Shown piece by piece: positions 41,552 through 50,183 of a stretch of 50,324 nucleotides of DNA; positions within the stretch are counted from its first letter, which is position 1, and each line of letters starts with the position of its first letter. The position numbers and the translations under genes are program-made. The stretch comes from Phenylobacterium sp. CCH9-H3 (GTDB lineage Bacteria; Pseudomonadota; Alphaproteobacteria; Caulobacterales; Caulobacteraceae), in the NCBI RefSeq assembly GCF_001557235.1, contig NZ_LSJI01000256.1, positions 1 to 50,324 on the forward strand, written 5' to 3'. The notes below the pieces were generated by a model. It was not told where the DNA came from, did not search any database, and saw nothing but the letters and a program-made list of their open reading frames with translations.

Positions 41552-42220
41552 GACCCGGAGATATCCCTCCCGCCAACAACCCGAGAAGTTCACGCCTTAG
41601 GCGGAGACGGACTCGCGGATGCGGCCCAGGATCCCTTAGTCCACGCTTTCCCGGCAAGCTTGGCTTTCTCCTTCGGCCCGAAAAGGAAGTGTGCGTTCGG
41701 TGCGCCCTTCCCCATTGACCCCGAACGCAATAGGGAAAATCGATGCCTGCGGGCGGGGCCGAGCCGAACTCAGCGGGTGGCTGAGCCCAGAATCGTGAAG
41801 AGAGCGCGCTGCGCCGAGTAACTGTGGCCGGGCATCGGAGTGTCATGGCGGTCGCATATTGTGCGAAGCCGTGTCGCCCATGCCAAACTCGGCGGCGATC
41901 CGGACAGCGGCCGTTCCAGGCGCCCCTAACGGCGCTGCCGGAGATCGCTGCCGTCGGATGCCTCCCACTCAGCTGAGAACCTGGGAGCAGAGCACACCGC
42001 CGCTGAAATAGGCGAGGCCTGTTCACTTTTTGTTCTTGACAATGGCCCAGCTTGTGAGATTATCGCACTGGTTCGATCAGTGCGCCACCCGCCAGTGGGC
42101 GGACAAGCCCCGCACTGAGTCCGGCCAATCCGAGCTCGTCCCGTTGCAGCGGCTAGATCGCTGCCGTCGAGGCTGCGGGCGTTGCGCGGCAGCCTTCATT
42201 CATTGATTGGAGAGATACTC
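41538..42220. other. Gene-free left part of the island
   Basis: I see no supported gene in this 683 bp. Short open frames here run through the tRNA or lack start signals, codon bias and known motifs. The sequence may include decayed remnants of a former element. The last 180 bp contain a strong promoter (42036-42063) and a leader for the toxin-like gene. Several inverted repeats occur in that leader, for example near 42085-42115 and 42145-42190. Confidence 0.5.
42036..42063 (+). promoter_or_regulatory. Promoter of the toxin/immunity pair
   Basis: A perfect -35 TTGACA (42036-42041) and a GATTAT -10 (42058-42063; four of six match TATAAT) are 16 bp apart, about 160 bp before the likely start codon. 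The -35 box is the best in the window. Confidence 0.55.
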
Positions 42221-42958
42221 TTGGCCGGAACTGGCTCATACGCGCGTGGCGACCAGCCGCGTAGCGTACCCGACACACTTGCGCAGCCGTACGCAAGAAT
42301 GGCAGCGCAACAACGCGTTCACAACGAGAGGCAGGCGGCAACGTTGGAGCAGCGCCGCAGGGGCGTCGCCACGGCACCTGCTCCCATGCAAACCACCCCA
42401 GTCGCCGCCTTGGCAGACAGGATGTATCGGGGCTCCGACTCTGACATTGCGGAGCTTCGTAGACAGCAAGCTGAGTTCAAGAAGACTGAGCGCGCCATTA
42501 GCCGGGACAACATGTGGATGGCGGTTCCAGCACTGGCCCCCGTTGCAGCGGTCGCCGGAGTTGAGGGCGCGGCGTACATCGCCGGGCGACTTGCGCCAGT
42601 CGTTACTAGGCAAGCGCAACTCGTGCTGCAGCGCGCCGACCCATATCTGCACGTGGGCGACAACTGGGGCACGCGCGCGGGGCGCCGCGCGCACACCGCA
42701 TTTAGGCAGGACGTAACATCAAAACCCCGCTGGCAGTCCGAACCGACGGTGAAGCTGGAAGACGGCCGCATTTTGCGGCCTGATGCACGCACGCCTCCGC
42801 GAGTTCGGGGCCAGGGGGAGGAGCCGCAGCCATTTCAGTTGGAGCTCAAACCGAACACTCCGTCGGGTCGAGCCGCCGGCGCGCGCGCTCTGAAGAAGTA
42901 TGAGGCGACCGGCGTGAAGACCCGTGTGATCTACTATGACCCGAAGAAGTTCATATGA
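42221..42958 (+). CDS. PD-(D/E)xK nuclease-like toxin
   Basis: A 245-residue protein. I place the start at TTG (42221) because GGAGAG lies six bases before it; a later ATG (42299) or an earlier TTG (42182) is possible. The N-terminal third is polar and helical with a charged coil (IAELRRQQAEFKKTERA). A hydrophobic stretch (about 99-127) follows, and then a compact C-terminal domain (about 148-245). That domain has ILRPDAR with Pro187-Asp188 and, 20 residues later, FQLELKPNT with Glu208 and Lys210, the PD-(D/E)xK nuclease signature. The end, KTRVIYYDPKKF, is typical of polymorphic-toxin tips. Its stop overlaps the start of a DUF4304-type gene, the usual toxin-immunity arrangement. No database match was run. 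Confidence 0.6.
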   Translation: MAGTGSYARGDQPRSVPDTLAQPYARMAAQQRVHNERQAATLEQRRRGVATAPAPMQTTPVAALADRMYRGSDSDIAELRRQQAEFKKTERAISRDNMWMAVPALAPVAAVAGVEGAAYIAGRLAPVVTRQAQLVLQRADPYLHVGDNWGTRAGRRAHTAFRQDVTSKPRWQSEPTVKLEDGRILRPDARTPPRVRGQGEEPQPFQLELKPNTPSGRAAGARALKKYEATGVKTRVIYYDPKKFI

Positions 42959-43530
42959 GCGGGGCTTCCTACATCAAAGCGCTCGATCGCGCTCTGACGC
43001 CGCTAGGGTTTGTACGGGAGAGCGGTGACTGGGTTCGGCGGCGCGGGGAGATACAGGACCAGGTTGATCTTCAGAAGAGCTCCATCGATGGAGGTGTCAC
43101 GGTAAACCTGTTCGCAAAGAATCTCGAGACCGAGCGGATCCTGAAATCCATCCCGTGCGAGAAGCAGCTAGGCACTAGACAGTTTGGTCAACGGATAGGC
43201 GAGTTGATCGACGGCCGCGACCGTTGGTGGAAGAACGATCCCGAAGGTCCGGCCGAGGTCACCGAGGCTGTGCTACTCCATGGCATACCTTGGTTCGAAT
43301 GCGTTCGATCTCTCGAAGACGAGGCGTCAGTTTGGTATGGTAGGGGCACTACAGGGTTCTGGCGGAAGCCCAACCTAACGGTGCTCGCGGTGACGCTTTT
43401 TCGATTGGGGGCGCTCGAGGAGGCGCTGGCGCTATTTCAAGAGCCTGTGCCAAAGACCGCGATCCCAACGCTGGTGACCGAAGGCCGATGCGTGCAGCGG
43501 TGGCTGCAGGATCAGACAATCACAGGCTGA
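42955..43530 (+). CDS. DUF4304-type immunity-like protein
   Basis: A 191-residue soluble protein. The beginning, YIKALDRALTPLGFVRESGDWVRRRGEI, then QVDLQKSSIDGGVTVNLFAKN, fits the DUF4304 family, whose members are predicted immunity proteins of polymorphic toxins. The ATG overlaps the TGA of the nuclease-like gene, so the two are co-translated and probably partner directly. A 120-residue C-terminal part follows (WYGRGTTGFWRKPNLTVLAV and more). Codon use and GC are lower than in the flanking genes. It is the last gene before the right-hand repeat at 43610. Confidence 0.65.
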   Translation: MSGASYIKALDRALTPLGFVRESGDWVRRRGEIQDQVDLQKSSIDGGVTVNLFAKNLETERILKSIPCEKQLGTRQFGQRIGELIDGRDRWWKNDPEGPAEVTEAVLLHGIPWFECVRSLEDEASVWYGRGTTGFWRKPNLTVLAVTLFRLGALEEALALFQEPVPKTAIPTLVTEGRCVQRWLQDQTITG

Positions 43531-43609
43531 ATATCTTCTCGCAAGTGCGGTCTGCCGTGACGGCGGGCCAGCGGGCGCGGGAAGCAACGTCGGCAACGCA
43601 GTCCGCCTG

Positions 43610-43629
43610 CGACCATCTTCTCCCGAGTT
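43610..43629 (+). other. attR-like site closing the island
   Basis: CGACCATCTTCTCCCG (43610-43625) exactly repeats the sequence at the tRNA-Pro 3' end, with GTT again following one variable base. There is no tRNA here, as expected for the distal attachment site. The sppA gene begins 96 bp downstream and GC returns to the level of the left flank. Confidence 0.65.
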
Positions 43630-43724
43630 CCATGCGCCATCGTCGCACGCCGCTAGGCGGGCGGGGGATTGTGTGCGAGAGCGCCCCTTGAGAACGCGCG
43701 GGCGGCGCACGACCCTATGGTGAG

Positions 43725-45503
43725 ATGAAACAGTTCCTGATCACGGCGGCCGGGGTCTTCGCGGGCCTGGTGATTTTTCTGGTCGGCGTGCCGATCGTGC
43801 TGATCGGCATGGCCATGCAGGCCGCAGCGCCCGCGCCGATCCCGGCGAACACGGTGCTGGAGCTGGACCTGCGCGGTCCGCTCACCGACCAGGCGCCGCA
43901 CAATCCGCTGTGGGGCCTCGGGCGCAACTCGACCTCGGTGATGTCGATCATCGCAACCCTTCGCCGCGCCGAGGCGGACGACAAGGTCAAGGGCCTGCTG
44001 GTCCGCCTGCCCGAGGGTGGCCTCGAGCCCGGGATGGCCGACGAGATCCGGCTGGCGTTCAACCACTTCCGGGCCGCCGGCAAGCCGGTCTACACGCACA
44101 GCCAGGGGCTCTATCCCGCCGGCATGGCCACCACCACCTATATGCTGGGCCGCGCGTCGGATCAGTTCTGGATGCAGCCGGGCGCCTCGCTGCAGGTGAC
44201 GGGCGTCGCGACCGAGGACCTGTTCCTCAAGCGGTTCTTCGACAAGTACGGCGTCGTGCCGCAGTACGAGCAGCGGTACGAGTACAAGAACGCCGTCAAC
44301 GGCTACCTCTACTCCGACTACACCCCCGCCCATAAGCAGGCGACGCTGAGCTGGATGGGCTCGGTCTATGCCTCGAACCTGGCCTTTGCCGCCACCGACC
44401 GGAAGGCCGATCCCGCGGCGTTGCGCCGGTCGCTGGAGGCCGGCCCCTACCTCGCCGAGGACGCCCTCGCCCGGCGGCTGATCGACCACATCGGCCAGGT
44501 CCGCGAGGCCGAGCAGGCGCTGCTGGACAAGGCGGGCGAGGGCGCCCGCGCCGTGGACTTCGACGACTATGCCGACAACCGCCCCGCGCGTGACGGTCGC
44601 GGCGGCGACGCCATCGCCGTGATCGAGGCTGAGGGGCCGATCGTGACCGGCACGGACACGGGCTCGAACCCCTTCACCGGCGGGGCCACCATCTATTCCG
44701 ACGACCTGGCCGACGCGATCGTCCGCGCGGGGAAGGCCAGCTCGATCAAGGCCATCGTGCTGCGGGTCAATTCGCCCGGCGGCTCCGACACCGCGTCCGA
44801 GCAGATCCTGGACGCCATCCGCTTCGCCAAGTCCAAGGGCAAGCCGGTGGTGGTCTCCATGGGGACCTACGCCGCCTCAGGCGGTTACTGGATCAGTTCC
44901 GAAGCCTCGGCGATCGTGGCCCAGCCCACCACCCTGACCGGCTCCATCGGCGTGTTCGGCGGCAAGTTCGCCCTCGGGCCCGCTCTAGCCAGGTTCGGTG
45001 TCGACGTACGCGAGACGGGCGTCGGCGGTGAATATGCCGGCGCGTTCGGGCTGGGACAGCCGTTCACAGCGCAGCAGCGCGCGGCCTTCGCCGGCTGGAT
45101 GGACCGCATCTACGGCAACTTCATCGCGCGCGTGGCGGCGGGCCGCAAGCTGCCGCCCGAGCGGGTGCGGGAGATCGCCAAGGGCCGGGTCTGGACCGGC
45201 GCCCAGGCCAAGACCCTTGGTCTGGTGGACGAGGTCGGCGGCTTCTACCAGGCCGTGGACAAGGCCAAGCAGCTGGCGAAGCTGGAGGGCGAGGTGCCGC
45301 TGCGGCGGATGACGCCCGCCGACGGCGCCTTCGAGGCCCTGCAGAAGGCGCTGGGGGTGTCGGCGGCCTCGGCGCGGACCCTGGCGGCGGCGGCCTGGGT
45401 GTTCGGCGACCCGCGCGCGCAGGCGATCATCGACCAGGCGGCCGAGGCCCGGCTGCGGAGCAACGGCGGCGGAACCGTGCTGGCGCCGACCCCGATCCGC
45501 TAG
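43725..45503 (+). CDS. sppA: Signal peptide peptidase SppA, 67-kDa type
   Basis: A 592-residue inner-membrane protease with one N-terminal membrane anchor (about 5-30) and two homologous peptidase_S49 domains. The catalytic Lys188 is in the first domain ([12 protein letters not shown]) and the nucleophile Ser385 in the second ([12 protein letters not shown]), the Ser-Lys dyad arrangement of E. coli SppA. It digests cleaved signal peptides in the membrane. The gene begins directly beyond the island and probably has its own promoter in the 43630-43724 gap. Confidence 0.93.
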   Translation: MKQFLITAAGVFAGLVIFLVGVPIVLIGMAMQAAAPAPIPANTVLELDLRGPLTDQAPHNPLWGLGRNSTSVMSIIATLRRAEADDKVKGLLVRLPEGGLEPGMADEIRLAFNHFRAAGKPVYTHSQGLYPAGMATTTYMLGRASDQFWMQPGASLQVTGVATEDLFLKRFFDKYGVVPQYEQRYEYKNAVNGYLYSDYTPAHKQATLSWMGSVYASNLAFAATDRKADPAALRRSLEAGPYLAEDALARRLIDHIGQVREAEQALLDKAGEGARAVDFDDYADNRPARDGRGGDAIAVIEAEGPIVTGTDTGSNPFTGGATIYSDDLADAIVRAGKASSIKAIVLRVNSPGGSDTASEQILDAIRFAKSKGKPVVVSMGTYAASGGYWISSEASAIVAQPTTLTGSIGVFGGKFALGPALARFGVDVRETGVGGEYAGAFGLGQPFTAQQRAAFAGWMDRIYGNFIARVAAGRKLPPERVREIAKGRVWTGAQAKTLGLVDEVGGFYQAVDKAKQLAKLEGEVPLRRMTPADGAFEALQKALGVSAASARTLAAAAWVFGDPRAQAIIDQAAEARLRSNGGGTVLAPTPIR

Positions 45504-45505
45504 GC

Positions 45506-46540
45506 TCAGGCGACGGCGGGCCCGGCGCCGCGGGCGCGCGTGAAGATGACCTCGCGCCGGCCGAAATCGAGGGTGACCTCGTCGAAATGCCGCAGGACGT
45601 CGACGCCCACCAGCATGGCGGGCCGATCGTTCAGTCCCCAGAGGCTGAAGATGTGCAGCGGGGCGAAGGCGGCGCGGATGTTGTTCAGCCCCAGGCCGCC
45701 CAGCCGCAGCCGGGGCAAGGGGCCGATCCGGGCGGGCGAGGTCTGGCCCGTGGCGCTGATGAGCTGGCTTTCGACCATGCGGCCCGCCAACTCGGGCCGC
45801 TCCCGCACCAACACGTCGCGCAGGGCCTCGTTTCCGCAGGTGATCTGGGCGCCCGAGTCCAGGAACGCGCGCACGGGCACGCCCGCCACGTCGGCGTCGA
45901 AGATCACCAGCTGGCCGGACCGGTACTGCGCCGGAACCACGATGCCGCGCGAAGGATCCGGGATGCGGGTGCCGCCGCCCCCGCCCAGGGACTGCACCGA
46001 CGCGCCCTTGCCCGACGGGCCGATCTCGAAGGTGTTGCCGCGGAAATTCAGCCGCATGCGGCGGTTCCGCAGCACGTCGATGCCCAGGAGGCCGTCGGCC
46101 CCGAGGCTGGCCTTCGGCAGGACGGGCAGGCTGAGGTTCGACGACTGCACCATGCCGACGCGCAGCATGGGCACCTTGACCAGCGGCGCGGGCTGGGTCC
46201 CCACGATGCCGTGCACCGGCGCCACCCCGTCGCCCACGAGGCTACAGCGCTGGGCGGTCTCCACGCCGATGACCGTGCGGTTAGCGCCGGTGTCGACCAC
46301 GAACTGGAACGGTCCGCGCTTGCCCAGCCGGACCGGCACGGTCATGCGCCGCGCCTGGTCGAAGGCCGTCTCCACCCGGGTGCCGGTCGCCGGCGCCGGG
46401 TCGGGCGCCACGTCGGTGAGGTTGATCGACACCAGAGGCTCGCGGACGGGCCCAGCGCGGAGCCCCGGTCTGGTGGCGCAGGCGCTGCCCAGTCCGCCCA
46501 GCGCGAGCGTCTGCAGCGCGCGCCGGCGGGTCAGGGTCAT
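45506..46540 (-). CDS. Retropepsin-like aspartyl protease lipoprotein
   Basis: A 344-residue exported protein with a Tat-like signal (TRRRALQTLALGGLGSAC; twin Arg and lipobox Cys21), so probably a lipoprotein. Two retropepsin-like units follow, with Asp83 in VVDTGANRTV and Asp228 in AFLDSGAQIT. This double layout in one chain is like a pseudo-dimeric aspartyl protease. It overlaps the upstream TPR-sulfotransferase gene by 4 bp (ATGA), so they are co-translated. It converges with sppA, stop codons 3 bp apart. The substrate is unknown. Confidence 0.85.
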   Translation of the reverse strand: MTLTRRRALQTLALGGLGSACATRPGLRAGPVREPLVSINLTDVAPDPAPATGTRVETAFDQARRMTVPVRLGKRGPFQFVVDTGANRTVIGVETAQRCSLVGDGVAPVHGIVGTQPAPLVKVPMLRVGMVQSSNLSLPVLPKASLGADGLLGIDVLRNRRMRLNFRGNTFEIGPSGKGASVQSLGGGGGTRIPDPSRGIVVPAQYRSGQLVIFDADVAGVPVRAFLDSGAQITCGNEALRDVLVRERPELAGRMVESQLISATGQTSPARIGPLPRLRLGGLGLNNIRAAFAPLHIFSLWGLNDRPAMLVGVDVLRHFDEVTLDFGRREVIFTRARGAGPAVA

Positions 46541-48261
46541 TCGGCCTCGTACCCGAACGCGGCGACCCAGGGCGCGAGGGTCGGCAGCACCGGGGCGAGC
46601 TGGTCGCGGTAGCGGCGCCAGGCGCCGACGCCTTCGGCGCTGAGGCCGCGCGAGAGCTGGGCGCCGCTGGGCGTGGCCACCGCCCGGTCGCGCGCCTTGT
46701 CGGCGAAGTTGCGCACCTGGTCCGACCAGGGCAGGCCCAGGAATGCGACCACCTCGCCCACGGCCTTGTCGAAGTCGGCCACCAGGGACTCATGGCGCAC
46801 GACGAGGGTGCGCGGGGCCATGGGCGCCGCCAGCTTGTCGGCCAGCCGCATCGCCGCGTCGTAGTACCCGGCCGCGCCGGGCAGGGTCAGCATCTGGTAG
46901 GCCGAGCCGCTCATGGCGAAGCGGCGGCGATAGCAGCTCAGGACCACATCGCGCGGATCGCGGCGGGCGAACAGGATCTTGGCGTCCGGGAACAGCTTCA
47001 GAATCAGCGGCAGGCGGAAGGTGTGCAGCGGGTGCTTATCGACGAAGACCTTGCCGGCCACGTCCGCGCCCTCGGCCTTCACGCGCGCCCAATAGGCCTC
47101 CCGCAACGGCGCCAGTTCGGCTTCGGTGGCCCGGGCCAGGCGGGCCACGTCGGCGGGCTGCATCTGGAAGGCGCGCTGGGCGTCGGCGAGGGTCTCGCGT
47201 TCCTCCAGCGCCTCGACGTCCGGATGGCTCGCGAGCACCTGTTCCAGCAGGGTGGTGCCGGAGCGGGGGAAGCCCAGGAGGAAAACATGCGCCTTCGGCC
47301 CGTCGGCGGGCGCGGCGACCGGCTTCGACGTCCAGGCCTCGGGCGGGACCTGGTCCAGTTCGGCGATCATGGCCCGGGCGAAGTCCAGGGCGCCGATCCC
47401 CTGGCCATGGACCGGCGCATAGGCGCGCCACAGGCCCATGTTGCAGGCGGCATAGGCCTGGAACGCCTCCGCGGTGAGGTTCTGGGCGTCCAGCACGTCG
47501 CCCAACTGGCCGTGCGCCAGGGCGCGCTGATGCGGCGTCAGCCGCTCGTCGCCGGCCAGCAGCTCCAGGCGCTTCTGGGCGCGTTCGCCGTGGCCCTCGG
47601 CGGCGTCCGCGGCGGCCAGGACCATCACCGCGTCGGGGAAGTTGGGCTCGGCCTCCAGCACGGCTTCGGCCAGGGGCCGCGCCTCGGCATGGGCGCCCCG
47701 CCGGCTGAGCAGGTTGGCGAGGCCCTGGGTGGCGCCCAGGTTCTCGGGCTCCAACTCCAGGGCGTGATTATAGGCGGCCTCGGCCTCCTTCAGCCGGCCC
47801 ATGGCCTCCAGCGTCGCGCCGCGGGCGCAGTGGGCGCCGGCGAACCCGGGCTCCAGCGCGATCACGCCTTCGAAGGCGGCGAGCGCGTCGGGGTATCGTT
47901 CCAGGCGGGTGAGGACCAGGCCCATGGCGTTGCGGGCGCCCAGGTCCTGCGGCGCGATCTCCACCGCGCGGCGGAGCACCGCCAGCGCGTCGTCGAACCG
48001 GCCCTCCTGCTCGGCCTTCAGCGCCGCCAGGTTCAGCACCATGGGGTGCTCGATCCCGTCCTTCAGCGCGGCCTCGGCCAGGGTGGCGGCTCGAGGGAAG
48101 TCGCGGGCCTGGGTGGCGGCGTGGATCGCCTGCAGCCGGGCGCGGTCGGCCTCGGGGCTACGCGCGGGCGGCGCGGCGGGACCCGCGGGCCTGGCCGTCG
48201 GCGCGGGCGTGTAGCCGGCCTTCACCTTGATCTGTCCGACTTTCCACTGGCTCAACGTCAC
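46537..48261 (-). CDS. TPR-sulfotransferase, copy 1
   Basis: A protein of about 574 residues. The first half has tandem tetratricopeptide repeats (ALAAFEGVIALEPGFAGAHC; EAEAAYNHALELEPENLGA and others). The second half is a sulfotransferase with the PAPS-binding loop GFPRSGTTLLEQVLASHP and a 3'-phosphate segment (ILFARRDPRDVVLSCY). It likely transfers sulfate from PAPS to a protein or carbohydrate. The start is uncertain: GTG at 48261 or TTG at 48276. It precedes the retropepsin gene with a 4-bp overlap and follows the second TPR-sulfotransferase gene by 58 bp. Confidence 0.88.
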   Translation of the reverse strand: MTLSQWKVGQIKVKAGYTPAPTARPAGPAAPPARSPEADRARLQAIHAATQARDFPRAATLAEAALKDGIEHPMVLNLAALKAEQEGRFDDALAVLRRAVEIAPQDLGARNAMGLVLTRLERYPDALAAFEGVIALEPGFAGAHCARGATLEAMGRLKEAEAAYNHALELEPENLGATQGLANLLSRRGAHAEARPLAEAVLEAEPNFPDAVMVLAAADAAEGHGERAQKRLELLAGDERLTPHQRALAHGQLGDVLDAQNLTAEAFQAYAACNMGLWRAYAPVHGQGIGALDFARAMIAELDQVPPEAWTSKPVAAPADGPKAHVFLLGFPRSGTTLLEQVLASHPDVEALEERETLADAQRAFQMQPADVARLARATEAELAPLREAYWARVKAEGADVAGKVFVDKHPLHTFRLPLILKLFPDAKILFARRDPRDVVLSCYRRRFAMSGSAYQMLTLPGAAGYYDAAMRLADKLAAPMAPRTLVVRHESLVADFDKAVGEVVAFLGLPWSDQVRNFADKARDRAVATPSGAQLSRGLSAEGVGAWRRYRDQLAPVLPTLAPWVAAFGYEAE

Positions 48262-48319
48262 GCACCTTCGCGGCAAATTCCGGCGCGCAATCTAGCAGCC
48301 GTGGCCGCGCAACGCGCGT

Positions 48320-50095
48320 CTAGATCGCTGGCGCCGCCGGATAGGCGTCCAGCGCCGGACCGAGCGCGGCCTTCAGCGGGTCCAGCCAGGGCTCGAAGTT
48401 GCGCCAATGGTCGGCCGCGTCGGTGAAGATCGGCCGGCGCACCTGCTCGGAGCTGGCAGTGCGCACCGCGCGGTCGTTCTCGTAGAAGCGCAGGCATGAC
48501 TCCTCGAACGGCAGGCCGCAGTGATCCAGCAGGCGCCGGACCTCGGCCTCGGGATCGGCGACCAGACGCTCGTAGATCACGCGGCGGACCCGTCCGGGGA
48601 GGTTTGCGTCGAAATGGGCCATCAGCTCGACGTAGTCGGCGTAGTAGCGGCCGATGTCGCCAAGATCGTAGGTGAACGGCTGGCCGATCGCGAAGTGCTG
48701 CTTGAAACCGGACAGGCAGCAGCCCAGGGGGTGGCGGCGGGCGTCGATGATCTTCGCGTTCGGCAGGATCAGGTGGATCAGCCCGGCGTGGGCGAAGTTG
48801 TTCGGCAACTTGTCGATGAAGAAGGGCCGCCCGGTCTTCCGATGGGTGCGGGCGCGGGCCAGGTACTCTTCGCCTAGGGCCGCGAACTCCTCGGGCGACA
48901 GCGCCGCCAGGACGTCCGGATAGGCGCCTTCGCTCTCGCGCCGCGCGCGGCCGGCGAGCCGGGCGGCCAGGGCGGGGATGTAGGGCAGTTCCTGGGTGCC
49001 CTCGACCTGGCTGTGACTGGCCAGGATCTGCTCCACCAGGGTCGAGCCCGAGCGTGGCAGGCCGACGATGAAGATCGGGTCGGGGTGCGGCGCCCCCTGC
49101 CCTGCGCGCACGGCGAAGAAGCCGCGTCCCAGCAGCGCCTTGGTCCGCCGCATCTGGCCCGTGGTCTCGGCGGGGTCGTAGTCCAGCCGCGCGCGCTGGA
49201 TCGCATTGCCCCGCGCATAGTGTGCGAAGGCCTGCGCGAACGCGCCCGCGTCCTCGTGCGCCTTGCCCAGGGCGAAATGGACTTGCAGCCGGTCGGCGTC
49301 GGGGAGTTCGGCGGTGAGCGCCCGTTCCATCGCCGCCACGTCGGCCTCGCCGAAGCGCACGGTCTTGAGGTTGGCCAAGCTCCACCAGGCCTCGCCCTGG
49401 CGGGGGTCCAGCGCCAGGCATCGCCGATAGGCGGCCACGGCGTCCGCCTGCCGGCCGAGCGTCTTCAGCACGTGACCGTAGCTCATCCAGCTGAGCGCCT
49501 GGCCGGGGTGGGCCTCCAGGATCGCCGCATAGGCCTCCGCCGCGGCCGCGTCCTCGCCCAGCCGCGAGAGTGAGGAGGCCCGCAGGTGCCGGTAGAGCGC
49601 ATTCTCAGGTTCAGCCTGGAGCAGGCGGTCGGCCTGGGCGAGCGCAGCCTCCACCTTGTCGCGCCAGGTCAGCACCATGGCGTACGCAGACCGCGCGGCG
49701 GTCAGGCTGGGGGCAAGGTCCAGGCAGCGCGCGAGCAAGGTCTCAGCGTCGTGGTTACGCCCGCAGCGGGAGGCCACGTCGCCGGCCATCCAGAGGGCCA
49801 GCGGGTCGGCGGGCCGCCGCGCCAGCACGCCGCGCAGGAGGGCGTCGGCGCCGGGGAGATCGCCCGCGATCAGCGCGTCGGCCGCGCGGACGAGCTCGGG
49901 ATCGGTGACCGTCGCGCGCATCTGGCGGGCATAGGCGCGGTCGGCGCCCGCCACATCGCCCGCCAGCCGCAGCCGGTCGCCCTCGGCGCCCCAGCGGGCG
50001 GCCTCGGCGGCGTCGCCCGGCGCGACGGCGGGGCGGGGCGCTGGCGGGCCGCCGAAGCTGACGCTGAAGCGCCCGGTGTTCCACGTATTGCTCAC
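48320..50095 (-). CDS. TPR-sulfotransferase, copy 2
   Basis: A 591-residue protein of the same design as its neighbour: N-terminal tetratricopeptide repeats (about 20-270; AAYAAILEAHPGQALSWMSY, AAYRRCLALDPRQGEAW) and a C-terminal sulfotransferase with IVGLPRSGSTLVEQILASHS and IIDARRHPLGCCLSGF. Both copies end with the same catalytic layout but differ in sequence, so the duplication is not recent. It begins MSNTWNTGRFSVSFGG, an N-terminus unlike copy 1. A receptor gene lies upstream on the same strand behind a terminator. Confidence 0.9.
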   Translation of the reverse strand: MSNTWNTGRFSVSFGGPPAPRPAVAPGDAAEAARWGAEGDRLRLAGDVAGADRAYARQMRATVTDPELVRAADALIAGDLPGADALLRGVLARRPADPLALWMAGDVASRCGRNHDAETLLARCLDLAPSLTAARSAYAMVLTWRDKVEAALAQADRLLQAEPENALYRHLRASSLSRLGEDAAAAEAYAAILEAHPGQALSWMSYGHVLKTLGRQADAVAAYRRCLALDPRQGEAWWSLANLKTVRFGEADVAAMERALTAELPDADRLQVHFALGKAHEDAGAFAQAFAHYARGNAIQRARLDYDPAETTGQMRRTKALLGRGFFAVRAGQGAPHPDPIFIVGLPRSGSTLVEQILASHSQVEGTQELPYIPALAARLAGRARRESEGAYPDVLAALSPEEFAALGEEYLARARTHRKTGRPFFIDKLPNNFAHAGLIHLILPNAKIIDARRHPLGCCLSGFKQHFAIGQPFTYDLGDIGRYYADYVELMAHFDANLPGRVRRVIYERLVADPEAEVRRLLDHCGLPFEESCLRFYENDRAVRTASSEQVRRPIFTDAADHWRNFEPWLDPLKAALGPALDAYPAAPAI

Positions 50096-50129
50096 CAGCC
50101 GAACCTAGCAGCGGCGGCGGCAAAAAGAA

Positions 50130-50157
50130 TGGGGCGGCGGATTGCTCCGCCGCCCCA
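50130..50157 (-). terminator. Intrinsic terminator of the TonB-dependent receptor gene
   Basis: TGGGGCGGCGGA (50130-50141) pairs with TCCGCCGCCCCA (50146-50157) around TTGC. On the minus strand the stem is followed by TTCTTTTTG. It lies 27 bp past the receptor stop codon and ends that transcript before the sulfotransferase genes. Confidence 0.88.
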
Positions 50158-50183
50158 CGCAGTCGTCTGACGTGACGTTCGAC

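Larger units (their letters stand above)
41532..43629 (+). mobile_element. Small genomic island in tRNA-Pro
   Basis: The segment between the two 16-bp direct repeats is about 2.08 kb. It starts at the tRNA-Pro 3' end, is visibly lower in GC than both flanks, and holds only the toxin/immunity-like pair (42221-43530) plus about 670 bp without a convincing gene. No integrase or transposase is seen, so it is either the remnant of a larger element or a passenger mobilised by another element's integrase. The composition and repeats are direct observations; the island interpretation is inference. Confidence 0.65.

Noticed and set aside
41465..41821. 118-residue open frame starting inside tRNA-Pro
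   Set aside because: It begins within the tRNA and has no ribosome-binding site or recognisable domain.
41552..42180. Search for a broken integrase or transposase in the left part of the island
   Set aside because: No frame shows the R-H-R-Y or DDE signature, even allowing frameshifts; nothing can be supported.
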